Positions 1-7,827 of a stretch of 64,000 nucleotides of DNA are shown here, in pieces; positions within the stretch are counted from its first letter, which is position 1, and every line of letters begins with the position of its first letter. Source of the stretch: JBJYKD01 sp049310025 (GTDB lineage Bacteria; Bacillota; Thermosediminibacteria; Thermosediminibacterales; Tepidanaerobacteraceae); assembly GCF_049310025.1 (NCBI RefSeq), contig NZ_JBJYKD010000006.1:1-64000 (forward strand), read 5' to 3'. The notes under the pieces were generated by a model. It was not told the DNA's origin. It saw only the letters and a list, made by a program, of their open reading frames with translations, and ran no database searches. A program made the position numbers and the translations under genes.

Positions 1-58
1 TCTCATTACTCTTTTTAACTTCTATATTTAGTTTTCAAGGTCCATGTTTAACTGGAAT

Positions 59-87
59 TTGAATAAGTTTGATTTACTAAATATATT
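59..87 (+). promoter_or_regulatory. Putative sigma-A promoter of the tct operon
   Basis: TTGAAT at 59-64 and TATATT at 82-87 are separated by 17 bp, close to the sigma-A consensus. Transcription would begin near 94 and read through a tiny reading frame into tctC. Inference from the motifs only. Confidence 0.5.
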
Positions 88-105
88 ATACGAGGGGGTG
101 TTACC

Positions 106-141
106 TTGAGTATTTTTATGGAATTAACAATTAAAGTATAA
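106..141 (+). CDS. Possible 11-residue leader peptide upstream of tctC
   Basis: A very strong ribosome site (GAGGGGGTG, 92-100) sits five bases before a TTG at 106 that opens an 11-codon frame closed by TAA at 139-141. The gene that follows, tctC, has its own GGAGG site. The small frame could be a leader peptide, the remnant start of a lost gene, or chance. I recognise no function in the short product. Confidence 0.25.
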   Translation: MSIFMELTIKV

Positions 142-190
142 AACTGAAAAAATTTTTAAAAACTGTGCAAAAAGTGGAGGTATAAAATTT

Positions 191-1180
191 ATGTCTTCGA
201 GAAAAATGATGAAAATTTTGGTTTTGAGCATTATAGTTTCACTCGGCGTTAACTTATTAAGTGGATGTTCAAGTACAAAGGCAGGTAAAACTAATTTTCC
301 CGAAAAGGCTATTGAAATAATTGTTCCATATGCTGCTGGCGGAGGTACCGATTCTGTAGCGAGAGCAATATCAGAGGCCGCAAAAGATACATTTCCAAAG
401 CCGGTGGTCGTAGTAAACAAGACAGGTGGCGGCGGTGCGGTTGGAATGGCCGAAGGAGCTAAGGCAAAACCTGACGGCTATACCGTTACCATGGTGACAG
501 TGGAGCTTGTAACATTACCCCCTATGGGTTTAGCTCCATTTACTTATAAAGACTTTAAACCAGTACTGCAGATAAACGCGGATCCAAGTGCTTTAACTGT
601 AAGAGCTGATGCGCCATGGAACACCCTTGACGAATTTATTCAATATGCTAAGAATAACCCCGGTAAAATTCAAATAGGGAATTCAGGTTCGGGTGCCATC
701 TGGCATTTGGCTGCTGCAGCAATCGAGCAGAAAACTGGTGTCAAGTTTAATCATGTGCCATTTGATGGGGCTGCACCGGCTGTTACCGCTTTGCTGGGTG
801 GTCACATTGATGCGGTTACCGTAAGCCCTGCAGAGGTTTCGGCTCAAATTAAAGCAGGAAAATTAAAAATTCTGGCGGTTGCGTCTGAAAATAGAATAGA
901 GCAGTTCCCTGATGTCAAAACTTTTAAGGAACAGGGTGTAGATGTGGTAGTAGGTACCTGGAGAGGGTTTGCGGTGCCGAAAGATACGCCTGATGAAATA
1001 GTAAAAATTTTGCAAGAAGGATTTAAAAAAGCCGCAGAAAAAGATTCTTTTAAAGAATTTATGAATAAAGCTGGCCTTGGTATAGAAGTAAAAACCGGCC
1101 AGGAATTTCTCGATAGAATTCAAAAAGACAGTGAACTTTTTGATAACTTGATTAAATCTTTAGGTTTAGCAAAAAAATAG
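191..1180 (+). CDS. tctC: Tripartite tricarboxylate transporter substrate-binding lipoprotein (TctC/Bug family)
   Basis: This 329-residue protein is the extracytoplasmic receptor of a TTT-family secondary transporter for tricarboxylates or related carboxylates. The N-terminus has two lysines, a hydrophobic segment and a lipobox ending LLSGC, so it should be a lipoprotein anchored on the outer face of the membrane. The family motif IIVPYAAGGGTD follows the mature start, and length is typical. The start is ATG 191 with GGAGG at 176-180. tctB and tctA follow directly, giving a complete transporter operon. The ligand cannot be read from sequence; Bug proteins bind citrate, dicarboxylates, aromatic acids and others. 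No two-component sensor is adjacent. Confidence 0.9.
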   Translation: MSSRKMMKILVLSIIVSLGVNLLSGCSSTKAGKTNFPEKAIEIIVPYAAGGGTDSVARAISEAAKDTFPKPVVVVNKTGGGGAVGMAEGAKAKPDGYTVTMVTVELVTLPPMGLAPFTYKDFKPVLQINADPSALTVRADAPWNTLDEFIQYAKNNPGKIQIGNSGSGAIWHLAAAAIEQKTGVKFNHVPFDGAAPAVTALLGGHIDAVTVSPAEVSAQIKAGKLKILAVASENRIEQFPDVKTFKEQGVDVVVGTWRGFAVPKDTPDEIVKILQEGFKKAAEKDSFKEFMNKAGLGIEVKTGQEFLDRIQKDSELFDNLIKSLGLAKK

Positions 1181-1222
1181 GGAGTCATTCATGGCTCCCT
1201 TTAAAGATGGGTGGTTATATTT

Positions 1223-1657
1223 ATGGGTGATTTAATTATTTCAGTTATTTTAATATTAATATCATTTTTTGCTTTTCTGCAGACAACCAGTTTTCCTGAG
1301 CTTAATGTAAATGACCCGGGGCCTGCCTTTTTTCCTAGAATATTGGTAGTTTTGCTTTTTACATTAGCTCTTTTTCTAATGGGAACCACATTGATTAAAA
1401 AAAGCGGTAAAGTCTTGAGTTTTAACGAAGCTACAAAAAAAGTTGGAATTTCGATTTTTATACTAATTATCTTTTACTTAGCCTTAGAAATGCTGGGTTT
1501 TATTATAGCCACACCTTTATTTTTACTTATCTTAATTAGGCTTTCAGGGGGTGGAAGGCTGGCTTTTGATGCTTTGATTTCGGTTGGATTTACTCTTATT
1601 ATTTATATAGTTTTTCAAATACTATTAAAGGTTCCTTTACCATCATTAAATTTCTGA
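1223..1657 (+). CDS. tctB: Tripartite tricarboxylate transporter small membrane subunit (TctB)
   Basis: A 144-residue integral membrane protein with about four hydrophobic segments, matching the poorly conserved small subunit of TTT transporters in size and gene position. I chose ATG 1223 because GGGTGG (1209-1214) lies eight bases upstream; a GTG at 1211 would add four residues but overlaps that site. It lies between tctC and tctA in the same orientation. Its role is to assist TctA in proton- or sodium-coupled uptake. Identification rests on topology plus neighbours more than on sequence motifs. Confidence 0.85.
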   Translation: MGDLIISVILILISFFAFLQTTSFPELNVNDPGPAFFPRILVVLLFTLALFLMGTTLIKKSGKVLSFNEATKKVGISIFILIIFYLALEMLGFIIATPLFLLILIRLSGGGRLAFDALISVGFTLIIYIVFQILLKVPLPSLNF

Positions 1658-1673
1658 TCTATGGAGGGTAAGT

Positions 1674-3161
1674 ATGTTTGGCCAATTATTAGAGGGTTTT
1701 TTAAATGTAATGACCCCTAAAATTTTAAGCTTTTTAGTGTTAGGAGTTATAGGGGGGATAGCAATAGGGTCATTGCCAGGGCTAACAGCAACCATGGGTG
1801 TTGCACTTCTTTTACCTATCACTTTTGGAATGGATCCGGTTACCGGAATTTTACTTCTTTTGGGAATATATATTGGTGCTATTTATGGTGGTTCTGTATC
1901 CGCAATTTTGCTGAGGACTCCCGGCACCCCCGCTGCTGCTGCCACCGCACTTGACGGATTTGAATTGGCTAAAAGAGGAGAAGCAGGAAGAGCATTGGGC
2001 ATTTCCACTATAGCTTCATTTGGGGGAGGAGTTATAAGTACAGTATTTTTGATTACGATAGCACCATTTCTTGCTAAAATGGCTTTAAAATTCAGTGCCC
2101 CCGAATATTTCGCCTTGGCTTTTTTCGGTTTAAGCATAATTTCTAGCATTTCGGGAAAATCACTGCTTAAAGGTTTGATTGTAGGAGTTTTAGGATTACT
2201 CGCATCAACCGTTGGAATGGACCCCATGACATCTCATCCCAGGTTTACTTTTGGAAATGTGAACCTTTTAAACGGTTTTTCTTTTATTCCGGTTATGATC
2301 GGGCTTTTTGGCCTTTCCCAGGCATTAACTAATATAGAAGAAAGCGTAAGCAATGTAAAGGTAGAGCAAAAAGTTATAAGGGTTTTGCCCACACCTTCTG
2401 ATATTAAAAGGATTTTAGGCACCGTTATTCGTTCAGGTATTTTAGGAACCTTTATAGGAAGTATACCTGGAGCCGGAGCTGATATAGCAGCATTTGTTTC
2501 GTATAATGAGGCAAAACGGTGGTCTAGAAATCCCGATAGATTTGGAACTGGGTTAATAGAAGGGATTGCAGCCCCGGAAGCTGGTAATAACGGAGTAACT
2601 GGAGGAGCAATGATACCTCTGTTAACCTTAGGTGTTCCTGGAGATGCAGTAACAGCTATATTATTAGGGGCTTTAATGATACAGGGACTTCAACCTGGAC
2701 CACTGCTATTTAAAGAGCACAGCGGTCTTGTCTATACACTTTTTTCGGGATTACTAATCGGAAACTTTATTATGTTAGTAGTCGGTTTACTCGGAATAAG
2801 GCTTTTTATAAAAGTACTTTCCGTCCCAAAATATTTATTGACGCCGATAATATTTTTACTTTGCTTTATAGGATCGTATGCAATAAACAACAGTTTTTTT
2901 GATGTTGGTGTTATGTTATTGAGCGGAATAATTGGTTATGTTTTTATGAAACTAGATTTCCCGGCTTCTCCTATCGTGCTTGCTTTAATATTAGGACCAA
3001 TGGCTGAAAGTAATTTAAGACGTTCACTTATTATGTCTGGCGGTAACATCTTCATTTTATTTACCAGGCCTATTGCGGCTATCTTGTTGTTCTTTGGTAT
3101 AGTAACTCTACTGGCGCCAATTTTTAGAGATTTATTTAAGAGAAGACCGACAACTAAATAG
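1674..3161 (+). CDS. tctA: Tripartite tricarboxylate transporter large permease subunit (TctA)
   Basis: The 495-residue protein has roughly a dozen membrane segments and family signatures: the glycine-rich GSLPGLTATMG near residue 30, YGGSVSAILLRTPGTP near 70, and a second half carrying GSIPGAGADIAAFVSYN and GVPGDAVTAILLGAL. It is the ion-coupled translocation subunit that accepts substrate from TctC. ATG 1674 is preceded by GGAGGG, 16 bases after tctB stops. With tctC and tctB it makes a complete three-component transporter. Some Bacteroidetes and Clostridia place such transporters beside the catabolic gene for the substrate, but none is adjacent here. Confidence 0.93.
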   Translation: MFGQLLEGFLNVMTPKILSFLVLGVIGGIAIGSLPGLTATMGVALLLPITFGMDPVTGILLLLGIYIGAIYGGSVSAILLRTPGTPAAAATALDGFELAKRGEAGRALGISTIASFGGGVISTVFLITIAPFLAKMALKFSAPEYFALAFFGLSIISSISGKSLLKGLIVGVLGLLASTVGMDPMTSHPRFTFGNVNLLNGFSFIPVMIGLFGLSQALTNIEESVSNVKVEQKVIRVLPTPSDIKRILGTVIRSGILGTFIGSIPGAGADIAAFVSYNEAKRWSRNPDRFGTGLIEGIAAPEAGNNGVTGGAMIPLLTLGVPGDAVTAILLGALMIQGLQPGPLLFKEHSGLVYTLFSGLLIGNFIMLVVGLLGIRLFIKVLSVPKYLLTPIIFLLCFIGSYAINNSFFDVGVMLLSGIIGYVFMKLDFPASPIVLALILGPMAESNLRRSLIMSGGNIFILFTRPIAAILLFFGIVTLLAPIFRDLFKRRPTTK

Positions 3162-3226
3162 GAAGCAGAATAAAAATAATGGAATTTTATAAAGATACAT
3201 ATAGAAAGAGGTGCTGCCTTAGTAGC

Positions 3227-3266
3227 AAAAAAGGCCCTTGGTTTTACCTATGGGAAACCAAGGGCC
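3227..3266 (-). terminator. Rho-independent terminator of the thiamine-binding-like gene
   Basis: A perfect 12-bp inverted repeat (3233-3244 and 3255-3266, ten-base loop) is followed on the minus strand by a run of T (plus-strand A run 3227-3232). It ends the minus-strand gene at 3297. It may also slow read-through from tctA, although the plus-strand side lacks a T tract. Confidence 0.8.
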
Positions 3267-3296
3267 AATTTGTCGCTTGAGTTTATTGAAGATTCG

Positions 3297-3536
3297 TTAC
3301 TTTGAGGAATTTGACAGGGTGACCACCATGGCCAGTTCTTTAGCCCTGCTGGCGGCGGCGTCATACAGGGTGCGGATGCACTGCCAGACCTGCTCCGGGG
3401 AACCCGTTATGAAAGTGCTCATGGTTCCCACTTCGCAGGTTACTCCCTGGTTTTGAATGGAAGCCAGAGCCTGGTTGATTATCTGGTCGGAGTCAGCGGT
3501 TTCCATGGGGTATAACGAAACTTCGCAACTTATCAA
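3297..3536 (-). CDS. MTH1187/YkoF-type thiamine-binding-like small protein
   Basis: The 79-residue product matches the MTH1187/DUF77 fold family (ferredoxin-like dimer, related to YkoF): it opens with a CEVSLYP strand, has an alternating helix around QIINQALASIQ, and a second strand CEVGTMSTFITGS. Members bind thiamine or its pyrimidine moiety, or act as uncharacterised subunits. The start is TTG 3536 with a strong GGAGGTGAGG site immediately upstream on the minus strand. It is monocistronic with its own terminator. No TPP riboswitch or thiamine gene is nearby, so ligand identity is inferred from the family only. Confidence 0.7.
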   Translation of the reverse strand: MISCEVSLYPMETADSDQIINQALASIQNQGVTCEVGTMSTFITGSPEQVWQCIRTLYDAAASRAKELAMVVTLSNSSK

Positions 3537-3749
3537 TATACCTCACCTCCAGAAATAATTCAATTCTCTAAACATATTTTTAGCCTGCATACAAATCTTT
3601 ATGTAACCTGAGCTTGCACTTTAACGGCGGCTGCGGGTAAAATATCTGTCGCATACTTGTATTTGCTGGTTTATTCTGTTACTATCAAAAAAAGAGGATC
3701 ATTCAATAAAAAAGTCTTTATTTAGCAGTAACATCAAGGAGGAACAACG

Positions 3750-4175
3750 ATGAAGGCAGTAAACAGGGGAATTGATGAAAGTCTCTTTAATGAAATTGTT
3801 GAAAAAACTTTTCCTTCGCCATACCACTTGCTGCTCGGGTTTGAACTCATCGAAATAGAGCGCGGCAAAGCGGTGGTGCGGATGGACGCGGGAAATGAGC
3901 TGTTAAACGCCATGAAAATAGTTCACGGCGGGGCCACCGCCAGTTTGTGCGACACCGCGATGGGTTTTGCGGCCCGGTCTCTGGGGGCCGTACCCACCAC
4001 CGTGGAGATGAAAGTCAATTACCTGGCGCCGGGACTGCCAGGAGAAAAGCTGACTGCCGTCGGGAAGGTTATAAAAGAGGGGAAAAACCTGATAGTGACG
4101 GAAGGAGAGATATTTGATAAGAGGGGAAAACTGATTGTGAAGTCTTCGGGAACATATTTCGATTTAAGGAACTGA
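3750..4175 (+). CDS. PaaI-family hotdog-fold thioesterase
   Basis: A 141-residue single-domain hotdog protein. The family motif appears as NAMKIVHGGATASLCDTAMGFAA (around residues 53-75), where HGG and the acidic residue after it form the thioesterase site. It should hydrolyse acyl- or aryl-CoA thioesters in the cytoplasm; substrate unknown. ATG 3750 has AAGGAGG just upstream. The gene stands alone between a convergent minus-strand gene and lgt, about 65 bases before lgt, so co-transcription is possible. Confidence 0.85.
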   Translation: MKAVNRGIDESLFNEIVEKTFPSPYHLLLGFELIEIERGKAVVRMDAGNELLNAMKIVHGGATASLCDTAMGFAARSLGAVPTTVEMKVNYLAPGLPGEKLTAVGKVIKEGKNLIVTEGEIFDKRGKLIVKSSGTYFDLRN

Positions 4176-4239
4176 ATTAGGGCCGATAGGTTTTGCACCT
4201 GTTTGATTATTAAAATACGATTTTAACGGAGGTTTTGTT

Positions 4240-4998
4240 ATGCTTCTCGATCTCAGCCCCTATGCCTTTAAAATAGGTCCGATAGCCGTCCACTGGTACG
4301 GAATATTCATGGCGGTTTCCTTCCTGGTGGGGTCCTATTACCTGTATGTCATGGGTAAAAAAAGCGGGATGGACGAGGATTTTTTGCTTAACCTCTCCAT
4401 GATTGTGATAATCGCCGGCATTGCGGGAGCCAGGCTCATGTTCGTCCTGACAAACTATCCGTCTTGGTTTGTGAAAAATCCCATCCAGGTGGTAAAAATA
4501 TGGGAGGGCGGCCTTTCATGGCATGGAGCATTGCTGGGCGGTTTTCTGGCAGGGTGGCCTTACTGCCGCAAACACGGGGTTAACCCCAACGTTATAGCTG
4601 ACTGGACCATACTCGGCCTGTCTTTCGGTTACATCATAGTTCGCATCGGGAACATTTTCAACCAGGAGGTCCTGGGCCGCATGACGGAATTTTCCTTTGG
4701 CCGATGGCCGGCCCAGTTAATAGGTTCATCCATCGGCCTTATACTACTTGTAAGATTTCTGTACCTGCAGAAAAGGGGCGTCCCCCCGGGATATCAATTC
4801 TGGTCTTTTATCTGGTATCACCAGCTCTTGAGGGCCATTGTGGAAGAAACGGTGAGAGAAAATCCCCTGTTCCTGGTGCACTACGAGAATAACCACTGGG
4901 GTTTTGGATTTTTTACCCTGACCCAGCTTATTACGCCTTTTATAGTGGGTTTTGCCTACTATATGTACAGGGCCACCGGCGGACGACGCCCTGCTTGA
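4240..4998 (+). CDS. lgt: Prolipoprotein diacylglyceryl transferase
   Basis: Lgt transfers diacylglycerol from phosphatidylglycerol to the lipobox cysteine of prolipoproteins, the first step of lipoprotein maturation, in the cytoplasmic membrane. The 252-residue protein has about seven membrane segments. It retains the N-terminal VHWYGI segment, the LSWHGALLGG loop with the essential His, an RIGNIFNQE segment resembling the Lgt signature, and a basic/acidic pair near RAIVEE. The usual HPTQLYE box is changed to RWPAQL, so this is a divergent member, though the overall fold is clear. ATG 4240 follows a GGAGG-like site. The window encodes several lipoprotein substrates (TctC, LivK, OppA-like). 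Confidence 0.85.
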   Translation: MLLDLSPYAFKIGPIAVHWYGIFMAVSFLVGSYYLYVMGKKSGMDEDFLLNLSMIVIIAGIAGARLMFVLTNYPSWFVKNPIQVVKIWEGGLSWHGALLGGFLAGWPYCRKHGVNPNVIADWTILGLSFGYIIVRIGNIFNQEVLGRMTEFSFGRWPAQLIGSSIGLILLVRFLYLQKRGVPPGYQFWSFIWYHQLLRAIVEETVRENPLFLVHYENNHWGFGFFTLTQLITPFIVGFAYYMYRATGGRRPA

Positions 4999-5087
4999 CT
5001 TAACTGCTGATTTACGGTATATTTATATTGCAACAGTAAATAAAATAAATCGGGACAGTGATGTATTATCTGTCCGGAAAAACAAGT

Positions 5088-5165
5088 GCGCCTATAGCTC
5101 AGGGGATAGAGCACCGGCCTCCGGAGCCGGGTTTTGCGGGGGTTCGAATCCCTCTAGGCGCACCA
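5088..5165 (+). tRNA. tRNA-Arg (anticodon CCG)
   Basis: A full cloverleaf: acceptor GCGCCTA (5088-5094) pairs with TAGGCGC (5155-5161), followed by discriminator A and an encoded CCA (5163-5165). The anticodon stem is CCGGC/GCCGG with loop CTCCGGA, giving anticodon CCG, which reads CGG (arginine). The T arm holds GGTTCGAATC. The gene sits 90 bases after lgt and just ahead of the DUF2284 gene. Confidence 0.97.
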
Positions 5166-5185
5166 TTTTTTTTGTTGGGGTGATT

Positions 5186-5761
5186 ATGATGGAACTGCTG
5201 GAAGAGGTGGACAGGGCAAGAAAACTGCTGGATTTTGCTTTAGAGTGCGAAGGAGTGTGCCGGGCCAAGCTGATACATACTAGAGACATCGTGGTGGACG
5301 AACGGGTACGGTTCCAGTGCGGACACTCGGGCTGCAGGGAATACGGCAGGCGCCTCATGTGCCCTCCATACAACCCCGGAGTGGAAGAGTTCCGTAGGGT
5401 ACTGTCGGGCTATTTCATGGCCATGCTGCTTCAGGTAGAAGGCAGTATAACAGGTGAAAACTGGGAGCCTGAGACCGACGCTCTTGCCCTCAAGCTTCAC
5501 GATGCGGTGTATAGACTTGAAAAAAAGGCCTTTTCACTCGGGTTTCCTTTTGCCGCGGGGTTTATAGGAGGCCCGTGCAAGCTGTGCGGGGAATGCCCCG
5601 GAGTCCGGAACCAACAAACCGGCTGTATTAGCAGGGAAAAGGCAAGGCCTTCCATGGAGGGAATGGGAATAGATGTGATTGCCACCTGCAAAAATGCGTG
5701 CATGGATATTGAGTTTTCCCCCGGCAAGGTGGTCTGGACGGGAATGCTCCTCTTGAGTTGA
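5186..5761 (+). CDS. DUF2284 cysteine-rich metal-binding protein
   Basis: The product of about 190 residues belongs to DUF2284, predicted metal/iron-sulfur-binding proteins of anaerobes with unknown function. It carries conserved cysteines in CGHSGCREYG, LMCPP, and a ferredoxin-like GGPCKLCGECPG tract, then CISREKARPSMEGMGIDV near the C-terminus, which is typical of the family. The start is ATG 5186 or ATG 5189 behind TTGGGGTG (5174-5182); a longer frame runs through the tRNA and is rejected. The gene begins only 20 bases after the tRNA CCA end, so it may be co-transcribed with the tRNA. Confidence 0.8.
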   Translation: MMELLEEVDRARKLLDFALECEGVCRAKLIHTRDIVVDERVRFQCGHSGCREYGRRLMCPPYNPGVEEFRRVLSGYFMAMLLQVEGSITGENWEPETDALALKLHDAVYRLEKKAFSLGFPFAAGFIGGPCKLCGECPGVRNQQTGCISREKARPSMEGMGIDVIATCKNACMDIEFSPGKVVWTGMLLLS

Positions 5762-5923
5762 TTATATTACAAAACGATTACAATACCGTTACACTGCGTT
5801 AAATAACTTCGACTCGTGTTGAAACCCATCCTGCCTTTAATATATAATAGTGATGTGAGAAAATTTCCCGCAGCGGTAAGAACTGCCTAAACGGCAAGGC
5901 ATATCAAAAATGGGTAAAAACCG

Positions 5924-6151
5924 GTGCCTGTGGAAACCAGGAACGCTTTTTCCGGCGAATTTTCGAAGGGGACCATCCATCAGGTCGTTGAAACATTGAT
6001 CCCGGGTGAGCAGGAACCTGTCAAAATCGAGCAGTACCTGGACCGGGAATACATATACATGCTGGCGCCGGGCAAAGATGGAAAACCTGAATGGGTCCGG
6101 AGTCCCGGTGAGGCAAAAAGCGCAGAAGAAATCGACGCAACAAAACCCTGA
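5924..6151 (+). CDS. Small hypothetical protein (75 residues)
   Basis: A 75-codon frame from GTG 5924 ends 37 bases before the GH18 gene. The product is hydrophilic, rich in acidic residues and Pro/Gly, with no signal peptide and no motif I recognise. The composition (EQEPVKIEQYLDREYIYMLA) looks protein-like, but the ribosome site is weak (GGGTAA nine bases upstream). A different-frame overlap with an upstream extension of the next gene gives some doubt. Treat as a possible gene co-transcribed with the GH18 protein. Confidence 0.4.
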   Translation: MPVETRNAFSGEFSKGTIHQVVETLIPGEQEPVKIEQYLDREYIYMLAPGKDGKPEWVRSPGEAKSAEEIDATKP

Positions 6152-6188
6152 ACTTATACGCGCGACAAATCAAGAAGGGAGAGAAGAG

Positions 6189-7646
6189 ATGAGAGGTAAA
6201 TTTATAAGGAAGTTTTTACCCGTGTTATTAGTTGCCGCGGTTTTGCTGGCGGCGGCGGCGCCGGCACCTCTATACGCGGCCGCAGGCTATGTGAAAGTGG
6301 TGTTAAACGGCGTGAAACTGGATTTCGACGTGCCTCCCGTGATGGAAAATAACCGTACTCTGGCGCCTCTCCGGAAGACAAGCGAGGCCATAGGAGCCGT
6401 GGTCAACTGGGATGAAAAAAACCAAACCATTGCGGCATTCAAAGGTTCCACAGGCGTCATGCTGAGATTGGGAAGTAATACGGCTTATATAAATCAGGTT
6501 CCGCTAAAGCTGGACGCGCCGCCGGTAATCCGAAACGGCCGGACTCTGGTGCCGCTGAGATTTTTCAGCGAGGCCTTTGGGGCAACGGTTTCATGGGTGA
6601 ACGAGACCCGCACGGTGGTCATTGATACCGGCGAGAAGTTGTCGAAATACATAATGGGCTACTATTACTCCCAGTCGTATGATGACTTTATTAAAAACGG
6701 CGATAAGCTGTCTTCAATAGCGGCAAAATGGTACACCCTGGATGAAAACGGCGATGTAACAGGCAGTGAGCCCGCTTCCCGAGGGATAGCGGTGCCTGAA
6801 GGGTATCGGGACGTAATTAAACTGGCTAAACAGCAGGGTTTAAAGATTTACATGCTGCTCTTTGAAAACAACTCGTCAAAACTTGAAAAAGTGCTCGCAA
6901 CACAGGAAAGCCGGGGGATGCTCATAAACCAGATAATGACGGTAGTGGAAAGGGAGGGTTACGACGGTGTAAATATTGACTTTGAGTATTTGAAATCCGG
7001 CAACAGGGATGAATTCAACGCTTTTATAAAAGAACTCGCCTCTGCTCTCAGATCGAAAGAAAAATCACTGAACCTTTCGCTGCCCGCAAAAACCGAACAA
7101 AAGGACTGGTGGCCCGGCTACGACTATGAGACCCTTGGCAAATACAGCGATTTTGTCGTCCTGATGGCATACGACAAAAACCCCGGCAATCCCGAACCCC
7201 AATCGGGCGTCGACTGGGTGGAGCAGGTTGTGGATTACGCCATAGCCAGGATACCCGCCGCAAAAGTGGTTCTAGGCATAGGTTATTACGGTTACGACTG
7301 GTGGCGGTCCGGTGACAGCGGCAAATACAGTAAATATGCGGTGCTGCCGGAAAAAAACGATGTAACGGGCAAGATTACGTACTCGGCAATTTTATTTGCG
7401 GATGAACTCGTGAAAAAATACGGTTTAAAACTTTCCCTTGACGAAAAATCGGGTATGCTCTATGGCAATTACACCGATGAAAGCGGGGTGCAACACCAGA
7501 TCTGGATGGAAAGCGATTATTCCGTAGACGCCAAGGCCAAGATGGCCGTCAGAAAGGGCTTAAAAGGAATCGCTCTCTGGAGGCTGGGTTACACTTCTGC
7601 ATCTTTCTGGAAGACCGTTAACGACAATTTCACAGCCGCAAAGTGA
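6189..7646 (+). CDS. Secreted GH18-type glycoside hydrolase with copper-amine-oxidase-like stalk domain
   Basis: A 485-residue exported protein. After a signal peptide (MRGKFIRKFLPVLL..., cleavage near AAA/PLYA) comes a stalk domain of the copper amine oxidase N-terminal type, residues about 35-150, with two PLR repeats (NRTLAPLRKTSEA, GRTLVPLRFFSEA). The rest is a GH18 TIM barrel: the catalytic motif appears as DGVNIDFEYL, whose final Glu is the proton donor, with VVLMAYDK further on. In Clostridia this architecture is common for spore- or wall-associated N-acetylglucosaminidases, so a peptidoglycan or cortex substrate is likely but inferred. ATG 6189 follows GAAGGGAGAG. A strong terminator ends the gene. 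Confidence 0.85.
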   Translation: MRGKFIRKFLPVLLVAAVLLAAAAPAPLYAAAGYVKVVLNGVKLDFDVPPVMENNRTLAPLRKTSEAIGAVVNWDEKNQTIAAFKGSTGVMLRLGSNTAYINQVPLKLDAPPVIRNGRTLVPLRFFSEAFGATVSWVNETRTVVIDTGEKLSKYIMGYYYSQSYDDFIKNGDKLSSIAAKWYTLDENGDVTGSEPASRGIAVPEGYRDVIKLAKQQGLKIYMLLFENNSSKLEKVLATQESRGMLINQIMTVVEREGYDGVNIDFEYLKSGNRDEFNAFIKELASALRSKEKSLNLSLPAKTEQKDWWPGYDYETLGKYSDFVVLMAYDKNPGNPEPQSGVDWVEQVVDYAIARIPAAKVVLGIGYYGYDWWRSGDSGKYSKYAVLPEKNDVTGKITYSAILFADELVKKYGLKLSLDEKSGMLYGNYTDESGVQHQIWMESDYSVDAKAKMAVRKGLKGIALWRLGYTSASFWKTVNDNFTAAK

Positions 7647-7678
7647 AAAAGATTGGAGGAAGTTCCTACCGCCTGCAT

Positions 7679-7708
7679 TTCCCGCCCCCCCGGGAATTTT
7701 TTCTTTTT
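7679..7708 (+). terminator. Rho-independent terminator after the GH18 gene
   Basis: TTCCCG (7679-7684) pairs with CGGGAA (7691-7696) across a C-rich loop, and is followed by a T-rich tract to 7708. Confidence 0.75.
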
Positions 7709-7827
7709 GACATATTGGGGAGCCCATGTTAAAATATTAACAAAAAAACAAACAGGGTCGTTGTCAAAAACGGTCGGGTGTGATATTAATAAAAATGAAA
7801 GGGTAGGTCTTTAAGAGGAGTGGTATT

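Noticed and set aside
4952..5185. Longer start for the DUF2284 protein
   Set aside because: The frame extends upstream through the tRNA gene and into lgt; ATG 5186/5189 with its own ribosome site is the only sensible start.
5860..5923. c-di-GMP or cobalamin riboswitch before the small hypothetical gene
   Set aside because: There are short TGCC/GGCA stems but none of the conserved aptamer motifs.
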